Origin: an uncultured Bacilli bacterium
GTDB taxonomy: Bacteria; Bacillota_I; Bacilli_A; RF39; UBA660
Direction of reading: 5' to 3'
Length of the DNA: 64,000 nt
NCBI GenBank assembly: GCA_947585595.1
Contig: CANPXB010000001.1
Location: forward strand, 1 to 64,000
Shown: positions 41,005 through 50,362 of the stretch, one piece after another
Numbering within the stretch: position 1 is the stretch's first letter
Layout of the letters: every line of letters starts with the position of its first letter
Translations under genes and position numbers: made by a program
The notes under the pieces: model-generated
What the model saw: the letters and a program-made list of their open reading frames with translations, nothing else
Databases searched by the model: none
What the model was told of the DNA's origin: nothing

Positions 41005-43617
41005 ATGAATTATTTTGCTAAAAGTACTAAAGAAGTCTTAGAAGAATTAAAAAGTAATGAACATGGTTTAAATAATGAACAAGTAAGTACCTCACAAGCT
41101 AAATATGGTAAAAATGAATTACCAGCTGCAAAACAAGAGAGTATCTTTAAAATCTTTATCTCTCAGTTTTATAATCCTATTGAATTAATCTTAGTTGTGA
41201 CAGTTATTCTATCTTTTGTGGCTCATGAAGTCGTTGATGCCATTGCTTTAATTTTTATTATCTTAGTTGATGTCTTAATGGGTACTTTTGAAGAATGGAA
41301 AGCTCGTAAAGATGCCCAAAGTTTAATTAATATGATTAAAGTCTCTACTCGTGTTTTAAGAGATAACGAAGAAATTGAAATTGATTCTAGTGAAGTAACT
41401 GTCGGTGATATTATTCTCTTAGAAAGTGGCGATAAAATATCTGCTGATGCCAGAATTATCGAATGCCATAACTTCCAAGTTGATGAATCAGCTTTAACTG
41501 GTGAAAGTGTAGGGGTTATTAAATCAAATTCTGAATTAGGTAAAGATACTCCTTTAGCTGAAAGAATTAATATGGTTTATGCTGGTACATCAGTTATTAC
41601 TGGTCGTGCTCATGCTGTTGTAACCTCTATTGGTACGCAAACTGAAATCGGTCATATTGCTGATAAAGTAACTAATACCAAAGAAGAAAAATCCCCATTA
41701 ACTATTAGAACGGAAAAGTTTTCTAAACAAATAAGTTTAATAATTATTTTAGTTGCTATTATTACCACTATTATTCTATTAGTTAAAGGTTATCCAACTA
41801 ATGAAATCTTCTTATGTGTTATTGCTTTATCTGTCTCTGCCATGCCTGAAGGTCTTCCTTTGGCTTTAACTATGGCTTTAACTATTGCTTCTAAACGCAT
41901 GGCGAAGAAAAATGTTATTGTTAAAAAATTAAATGCCGTTGAATCACTAGGTAGTTGTACAGTAATTGCTTCCGATAAAACTGGTACTTTAACTGTTAAT
42001 GAACAAACTGCTAAAATGATTGTTACAGCTTCTGGTGATACTTTTGAAATAAGTGGTACTGGATATAACGATGATGGTAAAGTTAAACCAGTTGGTAATG
42101 CTAATCTTGATAAAGCCAAAGAAATCGCTTTATTAGGAGCTCTAAATAACGAAGCTCACTTAGAGAAAAAAGGTGACGAGTGGCAATCATTTGGTGATTC
42201 TATTGATATTGCCTTCTTAAGTTTAGCTAAAAAAATGCAAATTGAAGATTTACCAGAAGTTGAAGAAATAATTCCTTATGAATCTGAAAACCAATATTCT
42301 GCTGTTTTCTACAAAAAGAATAATGAATTATATTGTACCGTTAAAGGTTCTTTAGAAAAAGTTATGTCTTTCTCTGAAGAAAATATTAAATATCATGATC
42401 AAAATGAAGATTTAACTGGTAAAGGATATCGTGTTATCGCTATTGCTGATGGTAAAGTAAAAGGTACTTCTAAAGAAGATATTAAAAAACTTGAATTTAA
42501 AGGTATGGTTGCTTTTATTGATCCAATTCGTGTTGAAGTAAAAGATTCAATTAAAGAATGTAAAAATGCTGGTATTAAAGTAATAATGATTACCGGTGAT
42601 CATCCTTTAACTGCTTATGCTATTGCTACCGATCTTGGTTTATGTAATAATGCATCTGAAGTCGCCACTGGTAAAGATGTTGCTAAGTATCGTGAAAAAG
42701 GGGAGGAAGCCTTTGATGAATATGTTAGTCATATTCGTGTTTTCTCTCGTGTAACACCAATGGATAAATTAGATATTGTTAACTCTTTAAAAAGACAAGG
42801 GGAGTTTGTTGCCGTTACTGGTGATGGAGTTAATGATGCACCCGCTATTAAGTCCGCTAATATTGGTATAGCGATGGGTAGTGGAACTGATGTTGCTAAA
42901 GAAACTGCTTCTATGATTGTCGCTGATGACAACTTTACTTCTATTGTCTCTGGTATTAAAGAAGGAAGAACAGCATATAGTAATATTCGTAAAATAACTT
43001 TATTCTTATTAGGTTGCGGTTTTGCTGAAGTATGTTTCTTCTTATTATCAATCGCCTTTGGTTATGATATTCCATTAGTAGCTATTCAATTACTTTGGTT
43101 AAATATTGTTACTGATGGTATGCAAGATATTGCTTTATCATTTGAAAAAACCGAAAAAGCTATTATGTTTGAAAAGCCACGTGATACTAAAGAATCATTA
43201 TTTTCTAAAGACTTAATGATTGAAGTAAGTATCTTAGGTATTACTATTAGTGCTACTGTCTTCCTAGTTTGGAAATACATCATTGATCATGGTACAGATA
43301 TCGTTACAGCTCGTGCTATTATCATGATGTTAATGGTCTTCATTCAAAATATAAATGTTTTAAATTGTCGTAGTGAAAAAAGAACTGTCTTTAAAGAATC
43401 TCTAATTGATAATCCATTTGTTATTCTTACAGTAGTAGGTTCTATTCTTCTACAAATCGTCTTAGCTGAGATTCCATTTACGGCTAACTTCTTAAAAGTA
43501 ACCCCATTACCATTTAAAACAGTCATTACTTTATTATTACTATCATTTATTATAATAGTTGTCTTTGAAATTTATAAATTAATTTATCGTCTTAGAAAGG
43601 AACATCAAAATGGATAA
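41005..43617 (+). CDS. Cation-transporting P-type ATPase, P2A/PMCA-like (calcium)
   Basis: AMPEGLPLALTMALTIASKRM, SDKTGTLTVNEQ, TGDGVNDAPAIKSANIGIAMGSGTDVAKETASMIVADDNF. Confidence 0.95.
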   Translation: MNYFAKSTKEVLEELKSNEHGLNNEQVSTSQAKYGKNELPAAKQESIFKIFISQFYNPIELILVVTVILSFVAHEVVDAIALIFIILVDVLMGTFEEWKARKDAQSLINMIKVSTRVLRDNEEIEIDSSEVTVGDIILLESGDKISADARIIECHNFQVDESALTGESVGVIKSNSELGKDTPLAERINMVYAGTSVITGRAHAVVTSIGTQTEIGHIADKVTNTKEEKSPLTIRTEKFSKQISLIIILVAIITTIILLVKGYPTNEIFLCVIALSVSAMPEGLPLALTMALTIASKRMAKKNVIVKKLNAVESLGSCTVIASDKTGTLTVNEQTAKMIVTASGDTFEISGTGYNDDGKVKPVGNANLDKAKEIALLGALNNEAHLEKKGDEWQSFGDSIDIAFLSLAKKMQIEDLPEVEEIIPYESENQYSAVFYKKNNELYCTVKGSLEKVMSFSEENIKYHDQNEDLTGKGYRVIAIADGKVKGTSKEDIKKLEFKGMVAFIDPIRVEVKDSIKECKNAGIKVIMITGDHPLTAYAIATDLGLCNNASEVATGKDVAKYREKGEEAFDEYVSHIRVFSRVTPMDKLDIVNSLKRQGEFVAVTGDGVNDAPAIKSANIGIAMGSGTDVAKETASMIVADDNFTSIVSGIKEGRTAYSNIRKITLFLLGCGFAEVCFFLLSIAFGYDIPLVAIQLLWLNIVTDGMQDIALSFEKTEKAIMFEKPRDTKESLFSKDLMIEVSILGITISATVFLVWKYIIDHGTDIVTARAIIMMLMVFIQNINVLNCRSEKRTVFKESLIDNPFVILTVVGSILLQIVLAEIPFTANFLKVTPLPFKTVITLLLLSFIIIVVFEIYKLIYRLRKEHQNG

Positions 43618-44125
43618 TAATATTTTAGCTATAGGTGCTATCTTAATTGGCCTAGCCCTATGTACAAGTGGTTTTAAAATTCAAAAATTAATTATAACTT
43701 TAGCTTGGTTTGCTATCGGCTATGTACTAGCCGGTTATGTTCTTCCATACTTTGACCTTAGTTCCCAAATTAACACTATTATCCAGATAGTTGTTGGTCT
43801 TATCGTTGGATCTCTTGGCTTCAAATTAGAAAAACTAGCCATCTTAATAGCTGTTGCTTACTTAGTTTATGGCTCTTTAAATATTAAAATTAATAATTTA
43901 GATCCTAATATGGTTTTAGTTATTAGATTAGTTATCTCTACTTTACTTGGTATCTTAGCTACTTTCTTTATTAAACCAATCATGATTTTAACAACATCTT
44001 TAGCTGGTTCAGCTATTATCAAGTCTTATTTACCAACTTTAGTAATTATCCCTTCTAATGTTTTATCAATCGTTGTTCTAGTTATTCTAATCGGTGGTGC
44101 TATCTTTCAATTTAAAACCAGTTAA
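43610..44125 (+). CDS. Multi-pass membrane protein (TMEM198/DUF4203-like)
   Basis: Mostly hydrophobic with Gly-rich TM pairs; overlaps preceding stop. Confidence 0.6.
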   Translation: MDNNILAIGAILIGLALCTSGFKIQKLIITLAWFAIGYVLAGYVLPYFDLSSQINTIIQIVVGLIVGSLGFKLEKLAILIAVAYLVYGSLNIKINNLDPNMVLVIRLVISTLLGILATFFIKPIMILTTSLAGSAIIKSYLPTLVIIPSNVLSIVVLVILIGGAIFQFKTS

Positions 44126-44146
44126 GGCAGAATTATCTGCCTTTTT
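44125..44146 (+). terminator. Intrinsic terminator
   Basis: AGGCAGA-atta-TCTGCCT then T-run. Confidence 0.7.
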
Positions 44147-44174
44147 GCCTTAAGTAGTAGAAAGGAAATAAAAT

Positions 44175-44909
44175 ATGTTAAGAGAATTTTTTGTTAATGA
44201 ACATCCTAAATTCTTATTTAAACAATTTGGTTTAATTCATAACATCTTTATTAGTATTGCTATTATTGGTTTAATAATTATTTATCTAAACCGTCACAAG
44301 ATAGCTAAAATATCTTTAAAAAATAAAAATCTTATTCTAAAGATAAGTGCAATTATATTATTAATTAATATGCTTATTTTTACCTTTGGTAATTTATATT
44401 TTGGTAGTTTCGATTTTAATGAACATCTACCTCTTCATCTTTGTTTCATCGCTAACTATCTATTCATCTTCGCTATTATATTTAATAAACAAAGTATTTT
44501 AAAAACAACTATTTTCTTATCCTTCTTAGGACCTATTCCCGCTATTTTATGGCCGAATTTAGTTTCTACCATTGATAACTTTAATTTCTGGCAATACGTT
44601 ATATCTCATCATTTCTTTATCTGTATCAGTTTATTTTCTTACTATGCCTTAAATTATCATGTTGAATTTAAAAACTTTATTATTACTTTTATTTTTACTA
44701 ACTTCCTTATGTTAGCTATGTATCCTTTTAATTTAAAATTTCATACTAACTATATTTTTTCCACGAAGATACCTGATAATGTCATTGCTTTATATCCATG
44801 GCTTAAACCATTCCCACCAATGCTAACTCTTGAAATAACTGGTTTAGTCATCTCGGGTTTAGTATATTATTTTATTATTAAAAAACATAATCAAGAATTA
44901 GCTAATTAA
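44175..44909 (+). CDS. YwaF/TIGR02206-type integral membrane protein
   Basis: NEHLPLHLCFIANYLFIFAIIF ... HHFFICISLFSYYAL layout. Confidence 0.7.
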   Translation: MLREFFVNEHPKFLFKQFGLIHNIFISIAIIGLIIIYLNRHKIAKISLKNKNLILKISAIILLINMLIFTFGNLYFGSFDFNEHLPLHLCFIANYLFIFAIIFNKQSILKTTIFLSFLGPIPAILWPNLVSTIDNFNFWQYVISHHFFICISLFSYYALNYHVEFKNFIITFIFTNFLMLAMYPFNLKFHTNYIFSTKIPDNVIALYPWLKPFPPMLTLEITGLVISGLVYYFIIKKHNQELAN

Positions 44910-44963
44910 TTTGCTAATTCTTTTTCTTTGTGTTAAATTATTTTAATCAAAGAGGGGATTAGT

Positions 44964-45785
44964 ATGAAAATCCATAATGGTCAAGTTGAAAGTTTATCTG
45001 ATGAACTTTTTTTATTACAAATGGAAAATATTTTAAATAGTACCGCTATTGAAATATCATCTCTTCATCATGAAACTAAACATAAAATGCTTGTTGCTTT
45101 TGCTCCCTTTACTATTACTGCTTTATTATATTTACTTACGGAAAAAACAGAATTTTTTGCTATTGGTGCTACTTATGTTGGTGGTTGTGCTATTGTAAAT
45201 TTAATTAAAGATGCAATTAAAGAACATCGTGAATATCTTATTTCTCATGATCCAAATCTAATTAAACTTCATCAAGATAATCCGTATCATCCTAACACTT
45301 CCTTTTATACTAGTAAAGACTTTATAAAAGAAGAAATAAAAAATAAACCATTCGAACTTAATGATAATGAAGTATCTATTCCTCCTTATGTCTTTTTTAA
45401 CTTAGATGATGTCAAGAATCGTCTTACCTTTGAATATAATGTACTAAATGGAGTATATGAACTTCCCCCAATTACTATCAGTGATACCGAGTGGGAAAGT
45501 ATCTATTCTTTATTTAGTAATGAACTTCAAGATAAAACATCATTAGATGAATTATATGAAGAAATTAATAAGACTTTAAGATTAACTATTGCTTATTGTT
45601 TATTAAATAAGTGTCCAAGTATTAGTTTAAAAGAATTTATTTATATCTTAGAATATCGTTCTAAAGTAAGTAAGTCTCCTTTAAATTATCAGGTAATTGC
45701 TGATGAACTTAACGCCTTTTTACCACCAACTACAATCATTGACTTAAAACCTTTACTTGCGAAGAAGAAAGAGAAAAATCTTTAA
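44964..45785 (+). CDS. Hypothetical protein
   Basis: ORF with AGAGGGG SD. Confidence 0.6.
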   Translation: MKIHNGQVESLSDELFLLQMENILNSTAIEISSLHHETKHKMLVAFAPFTITALLYLLTEKTEFFAIGATYVGGCAIVNLIKDAIKEHREYLISHDPNLIKLHQDNPYHPNTSFYTSKDFIKEEIKNKPFELNDNEVSIPPYVFFNLDDVKNRLTFEYNVLNGVYELPPITISDTEWESIYSLFSNELQDKTSLDELYEEINKTLRLTIAYCLLNKCPSISLKEFIYILEYRSKVSKSPLNYQVIADELNAFLPPTTIIDLKPLLAKKKEKNL

Positions 45786-45814
45786 AAGGTCATATTAATT
45801 TTGTATAATTAAGT

Positions 45815-46549
45815 ATGAAAAGAGTGATTCTATTGCCAAATTTATCTAACTGTTTTAAAAAGCATGTCTTACGTAATTTTATCATTATTTGTATAATCAT
45901 CATTTTCACTATCGTAACTATTTTATTTATGAATAAATGGAACTTAGTTCCTAAAAAATATTTTTCTGCTAAAGACTTCGATATTAAAACTATCTATAGT
46001 AGTGTTGATTTTGATGATGACGATATCGATGATTATTCTGACTTCTTACTAGGAGCTAGAAAAGATGCTGAAAATCATCCAACTTATATTTCTAAGTATT
46101 ATGCCGATTCTTATCCTCCAGATAATGAAGGAGTATGTACTGATGTCATCTGGCGTGCTTTTAAAAATGCTGGTTACAGTTTACGCGATATGGTTGATAA
46201 TGATATTAAAGAGCATCCAAGTGACTATCCTAATATTGAATATCGTGATAAAAATATCGACTTTCGAAGAGTTAATAACTTACGTGTATTCTTCTCTCGC
46301 TACGCTACTAGTTTAACATTAGATTACACAGATATCAAAGAATGGCAACCTGGTGATATCGTCTTCTTAAATGATAACCATGTCGGGATGATATCCGATC
46401 GTCGTAATGATAAAGGTTACACTTATATCATTCATAATGGTGGTCAACCAAATAGGGAAGAAGATGTTATTACTAACTATAAAATAACTGGTCATTATCG
46501 TTTTGATGCTTCTAAAATTGATGCAAAAATTCTCGTATCTTTCAAATAA
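45815..46549 (+). CDS. DUF1287-like exported protein
   Basis: GVCTDVIWRAFKNAGYSLRDMVDNDIKEHPSDYP ... WQPGDIVFLNDNHVGMISDRRN ... IIHNGGQP. Confidence 0.85.
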   Translation: MKRVILLPNLSNCFKKHVLRNFIIICIIIIFTIVTILFMNKWNLVPKKYFSAKDFDIKTIYSSVDFDDDDIDDYSDFLLGARKDAENHPTYISKYYADSYPPDNEGVCTDVIWRAFKNAGYSLRDMVDNDIKEHPSDYPNIEYRDKNIDFRRVNNLRVFFSRYATSLTLDYTDIKEWQPGDIVFLNDNHVGMISDRRNDKGYTYIIHNGGQPNREEDVITNYKITGHYRFDASKIDAKILVSFK

Positions 46550-46575
46550 AACTTACTAAAATAAATAAAAAATGT

Positions 46576-46646
46576 TATAATATAAATACAACGAGTAGCT
46601 ATAGGCATAAGTCCAGTTGAGCTACTCTTCTTTTTAAGTAGAGGGG
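46576..46646 (+). promoter_or_regulatory. Promoter -10 and structured 5' leader of CarD-like gene
   Basis: TATAAT 46576; 8-bp stem GAGTAGCT (46593)/AGCTACTC (46620); alternative CTACT/AGTAG pairing next to SD. Confidence 0.5.
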
Positions 46647-46654
46647 ATATTTAT

Positions 46655-47149
46655 ATGTTCAAAATAAACGATTACATTTTATATAAAAGAGAAGTATGTC
46701 TTATTAAAGATCTTAAAAAGAATTATTACCAGGGGAAAGATTACTATGTTTTAAGTCCTATTAGTGATGAATCATTAACTCTTAATGTTCCTGCTGATTC
46801 TAAAGACATTCAAAACATTTTAACTAAAGAACAAGCTTTAGATGTGATAAAATCTATTAAAGATGTTGAAATAATTGATACTGATGATAAATCTTTAGAA
46901 AATACTTATAAAGAATTACTAAGTACTCATAATACCCTTGATCTAGCTAAAATAATTAAAACCGCTTATATTCGTAATCAAAACCGTTTAAATAGTGGTA
47001 AAAAGATTGGTGATAAAGATAATAATTATTTTAATATCGCTGAAAAATATTTATATACTACTTTAGGTATATCATTGAATATGACTTCTGAAGAATGCAA
47101 AAACTATATTATTGATTATATAACTAACCAAGAAAAGGAGCAGAATTAA
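46655..47149 (+). CDS. CarD/CdnL-like RNA polymerase-binding regulator
   Basis: MFKINDYILYKREVCLIKDLKKNYYQGKDYYVLSPISDESLTLNVPADS matches N-terminal CarD/TRCF-RID layout. Confidence 0.8.
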   Translation: MFKINDYILYKREVCLIKDLKKNYYQGKDYYVLSPISDESLTLNVPADSKDIQNILTKEQALDVIKSIKDVEIIDTDDKSLENTYKELLSTHNTLDLAKIIKTAYIRNQNRLNSGKKIGDKDNNYFNIAEKYLYTTLGISLNMTSEECKNYIIDYITNQEKEQN

Positions 47150-47150
47150 T

Positions 47151-47363
47151 ATGTTAAATATCGATGAACAAATAAATAAATTAAATCTATCTAGTGAAAT
47201 AACTAAAAAACTAAAAAATCATAATATTAATACTATTAATGACTTATGGATTTTAAAACGTAAAGAACTAAAAGAACAAGAATTTACTGATTCTGAAATC
47301 AAAAGTATTATTATTGCTCTTCAATTACAAGGTTTAGATTTAAATAAAAAAATGTACAACTAA
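47151..47363 (+). CDS. Small RpoA C-terminal-domain-like protein
   Basis: INKLNLSSEITKKLKNHNINTINDLWILKRKELKEQEFTDSEIKSIIIALQLQGLDL resembles alpha-CTD/HhH. Confidence 0.55.
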   Translation: MLNIDEQINKLNLSSEITKKLKNHNINTINDLWILKRKELKEQEFTDSEIKSIIIALQLQGLDLNKKMYN

Positions 47364-47364
47364 A

Positions 47365-47392
47365 AACTAGGTTATATGAACCTAGTTTCTTT
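47365..47392. terminator. Bidirectional terminator
   Basis: AAACTAGGTT-atatg-AACCTAGTTT. Confidence 0.7.
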
Positions 47393-47666
47393 CATCTATA
47401 CGATGATGCTTAATAATTCTTTTTTCATCATACTTAATCAAATCAGCTGGTGTAATACTGGTTTTAAGTAGCTCAGATATTCCTTCAGCTAACTTATCTA
47501 ACATTTCTAAAGAAGGATTTCTTCTTTTTTTCTCTAATTGGTTTTCATAGATTAAACTAGTATCCAAAGCTTCGGCGAATCTTTCTTGAGAAAGTTTAGA
47601 CATATATCGATAATATTTTAAATTGATAGCTAATACATCTTTACTTTTCAATAAAATCCACCTCAC
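47382..47666 (-). CDS. XRE-family transcriptional regulator
   Basis: LAINLKYYRYMSKLSQERFAEALDTSLIYENQLEKKRRNPSLEMLDKLAEGI HTH. Confidence 0.85.
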   Translation of the reverse strand: MRWILLKSKDVLAINLKYYRYMSKLSQERFAEALDTSLIYENQLEKKRRNPSLEMLDKLAEGISELLKTSITPADLIKYDEKRIIKHHRIDERN

Positions 47667-47818
47667 CTTCTTAAGTATTTTTATTATATAGATTGCTCAA
47701 ATAAATTTCTTTTATACAGGTATTATAAAAAGTTCACTACTATATCAATAAAATATCCAAGTTTACTAATGGACTTTATAAACTAGTTTTGATAAAATAT
47801 TAACAGGTGGGTGAGATT

Positions 47819-48754
47819 ATGAAGTCAAAATATCTTGGCGGTTTAATGGGCTTTGTTATTGGTGATGCTTTTGGTGTACCAGTCGAGTTTATGTCACGTC
47901 ATGAACTACTTAAAAATCCTGTCACTAAAATGATTGGTAATGGTACTTATAATCTACCAGCCGGTACATGGTCAGATGACACATCAATGATGATTGCTAC
48001 TATTGATTCCATTAATTCTAAACAAGCTATTGATTTATTAGATATTGCTTTAAAATTTGTTGCTTGGAAAAACCATGCTACTTATACCGCTCTTGGTGAA
48101 GTCTTTGATATTGGTAATACTTGTTTAAAAGCTATTAGTAACTTTGAAGAAAGCCATAATCCAACTACATGCGGTTTAAAAGATATTAACTCAAATGGTA
48201 ATGGTTCATTAATGCGTATCTTACCAATTGCTTATTATGCTGTTGAAAAAAGATTAAAAGAAGATGAAATTTTATCTGTTGTTCGTGAAATATCTTCTTT
48301 AACTCATGCGCATGAAATAAGTATTATGGGTTGTTATATCTATATTAGATATGCTATCTTCTTACTAAATGGTAAAGATAAATATTCAGCTTATAGCATG
48401 CTAAAAAGTGTTGATTACTCCATGTTTAGTGAAGAAACCCAAAGTGTTTATAACCGTATCTTAAATGATGATTTATCTAAATTAACAATTAATGATATTT
48501 CTTCTAGTGGATATATAGTTGATTCTCTAGAAAGTGCTTTATGGGTAACTTTAAAAAGTGAAAACTTTAAAGAAGCTATTATTGGTGCTGTTAACTTAGG
48601 TGAAGATACTGATACAATCGGCGCTTTAACCGGTGGTTTATCAGGTATTATCTATGGTGATGAATTAATTCCTGAAGATTGGAAAAACGCCATTGCTCGT
48701 AAAGAATATCTTCTAGATATCTTTGAAGAATTCTACGAAAATAAATATGAATAA
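47819..48754 (+). CDS. ADP-ribosylglycohydrolase family protein
   Basis: GDAFGVPVEFMSRHEL, GTWSDDTSMMIATIDS, NLGEDTDTIGALTGGLSGIIYG. Confidence 0.93.
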   Translation: MKSKYLGGLMGFVIGDAFGVPVEFMSRHELLKNPVTKMIGNGTYNLPAGTWSDDTSMMIATIDSINSKQAIDLLDIALKFVAWKNHATYTALGEVFDIGNTCLKAISNFEESHNPTTCGLKDINSNGNGSLMRILPIAYYAVEKRLKEDEILSVVREISSLTHAHEISIMGCYIYIRYAIFLLNGKDKYSAYSMLKSVDYSMFSEETQSVYNRILNDDLSKLTINDISSSGYIVDSLESALWVTLKSENFKEAIIGAVNLGEDTDTIGALTGGLSGIIYGDELIPEDWKNAIARKEYLLDIFEEFYENKYE

Positions 48755-48757
48755 AAT

Positions 48758-48796
48758 AACTCCTTTTTAACCTATATAAGGTTGAAAGGAGTTTTT
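48758..48796 (+). promoter_or_regulatory. Terminator-like hairpin whose 3' arm contains the sigG Shine-Dalgarno sequence
   Basis: AACTCCTTT tt AACCT atata AGGTT g AAAGGAGTT TTT; SD AAAGGAG at 48785-48791, ATG at 48799. Confidence 0.7.
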
Positions 48797-48798
48797 AT

Positions 48799-49572
48799 AT
48801 GTATTCTAAAAAAGTTGAAATCCCTAATCTTAATACTAGTACTTTAAAAACTTTAAGTAATGATGAAATGAATCGTTTATTTATTGAAATGAAAAATGGT
48901 AGTAAAGAAGCTAAAGATAAATTAGTAGAAGGTAATTTAAAATTAGTTCTAAGTATCTTAAAACGTTTTAAAACTAATGCCAATAATATTAATGATATGT
49001 TTCAAATTGGTTGTATTGGTTTAATTAAAGCTATTGATAACTTTGATCTAAGTTTAAATGTCTGTTTTAGTACTTATGCAGTCTTCTTAATAAAAGGTGA
49101 AATCTTAAGAGCCTTCCGTGATGAAACACCCATTAGAGTAAGTCGTAGTACTAAAGATATAGCTTACAAAATCTTAGCTTATAAAGAAAAATACTATAAT
49201 ACCTATGGAATCGAACCAACTAATGAACAGATATCTAAAGAACTAGGTATTGAAGAATACTTTATATCTTATGCTTTAACTAGTTTAAAAGAACCAATTA
49301 GTATTCATACACCTATCTATAATGATGGGGGAGATACCATCTATCTTTTAGATCAAATATCTAATCCTAAACCTGAATATGATCGTGAAACCTTACTTTT
49401 ACTTAGAAAAGCCGTAAGTAAACTAAAGAGTCGTGAACGTAAAGTCATCTATAATCGTTATATAATTGGTAAAACCCAAACTGAATTAAGTGAAGAACTG
49501 CATATTTCCCAAGCCCAAGTATCACGCATTGAAAAGACGGCTTTAGAAAATATAAAAAGACTAGTGAAATAA
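48799..49572 (+). CDS. sigG: RNA polymerase sporulation sigma factor, SigG type
   Basis: KVEIPNLNTSTLKTLSNDEMNRLF, GNLKLVLSILKRF, FQIGCIGLIKAIDNFDLSLNVCFSTYAV, TPIRVSRSTKDIAYK, PIYNDGGDTIYLLDQI; YlmC-like gene follows. Confidence 0.92.
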   Translation: MYSKKVEIPNLNTSTLKTLSNDEMNRLFIEMKNGSKEAKDKLVEGNLKLVLSILKRFKTNANNINDMFQIGCIGLIKAIDNFDLSLNVCFSTYAVFLIKGEILRAFRDETPIRVSRSTKDIAYKILAYKEKYYNTYGIEPTNEQISKELGIEEYFISYALTSLKEPISIHTPIYNDGGDTIYLLDQISNPKPEYDRETLLLLRKAVSKLKSRERKVIYNRYIIGKTQTELSEELHISQAQVSRIEKTALENIKRLVK

Positions 49573-49602
49573 AAAGATACATATAATTAATAAGGTGGTT
49601 AT

Positions 49603-49827
49603 ATGTATTTATCTGATTTACAAAGTAAAGATATTATCAGTGTTAAAGATGGTCGTAAAATAGGGCGAATCATCGATGCTGAAATAAATAGTCAAGGTCG
49701 AATTATTAATTTAATTATTGAAGAAAAGAAAAACTTCCGTAAATTTGTTATTTCCTCCGAAGATACTAAAGTTTCATTTGATAATATATCTAAGATAGGG
49801 GAAGATGTAATTTTAGTTAATCTATGA
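49603..49827 (+). CDS. YlmC/YmxH family PRC-barrel protein
   Basis: LSDLQSKDIISVKDGRKIGRIIDAEINSQGRIINLIIE; next to sigG. Confidence 0.9.
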   Translation: MYLSDLQSKDIISVKDGRKIGRIIDAEINSQGRIINLIIEEKKNFRKFVISSEDTKVSFDNISKIGEDVILVNL

Positions 49828-49852
49828 TATAATGTTTACCGAGGTGGCCGAA

Positions 49853-50362
49853 ATGAATAAGAAAATCTTAATTATTGCAACTATCATTTTAGCACTAGAT
49901 CAAATAAGTAAAATAATTGCTTCAATATATTTAAAATTAAATACTAGTTTAAAAGTAATACCTCATTTTTTTTATCTCACCTTATGTCATAATTATGGTG
50001 CTGCTTGGGGTATTTTTAAAGATTATAAAGTCTTAATAATTATTGGTACTTTACTTGCTATCATCTTAATTTATCACTTTATTTTTTGCTTTAAAACCAA
50101 TAAACGTAATAATCTTGCTTTTGGTTTATTAATTGGTGGTTTAGCTGGTAATTTAATTGACCGTCTTATCTATGGTTATGTTAGAGACTTCCTTGATTTT
50201 TATCTTTTTAAATATGATTATCCCGTATTTAATATTGCTGACATAGCTATTGTTATAGGAATTATCCTACTTATTTATGCTGTCTTTAAAGGGGAAGATG
50301 TAAATGAAGATAACAGTTCTAGAAAAAACAAACGAAAGACTAGACAAGTATCTAGCAAGTAA
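49853..50362 (+). CDS. lspA: Signal peptidase II
   Basis: LALDQISKI, CHNYGAAWG, GGLAGNLIDRLIYGYVRDFLDF, FNIADIAI; GAGGTGG SD before ATG 49853. Confidence 0.95.
   Translation: MNKKILIIATIILALDQISKIIASIYLKLNTSLKVIPHFFYLTLCHNYGAAWGIFKDYKVLIIIGTLLAIILIYHFIFCFKTNKRNNLAFGLLIGGLAGNLIDRLIYGYVRDFLDFYLFKYDYPVFNIADIAIVIGIILLIYAVFKGEDVNEDNSSRKNKRKTRQVSSK

Noticed and set aside
41790-43526. Minus-strand ORFs within the Ca-ATPase gene (41790, 42729, 43086, 43344)
   Set aside because: Fully antisense to a strongly conserved P-type ATPase gene; no independent support.
48799-49572. SigF rather than SigG
   Set aside because: The N-terminal KVEIxxxxTSxLxxLxxxEMxxLF block and the following YlmC/YmxH-like gene favour SigG; SigF is normally in a spoIIA operon, which is not present here.
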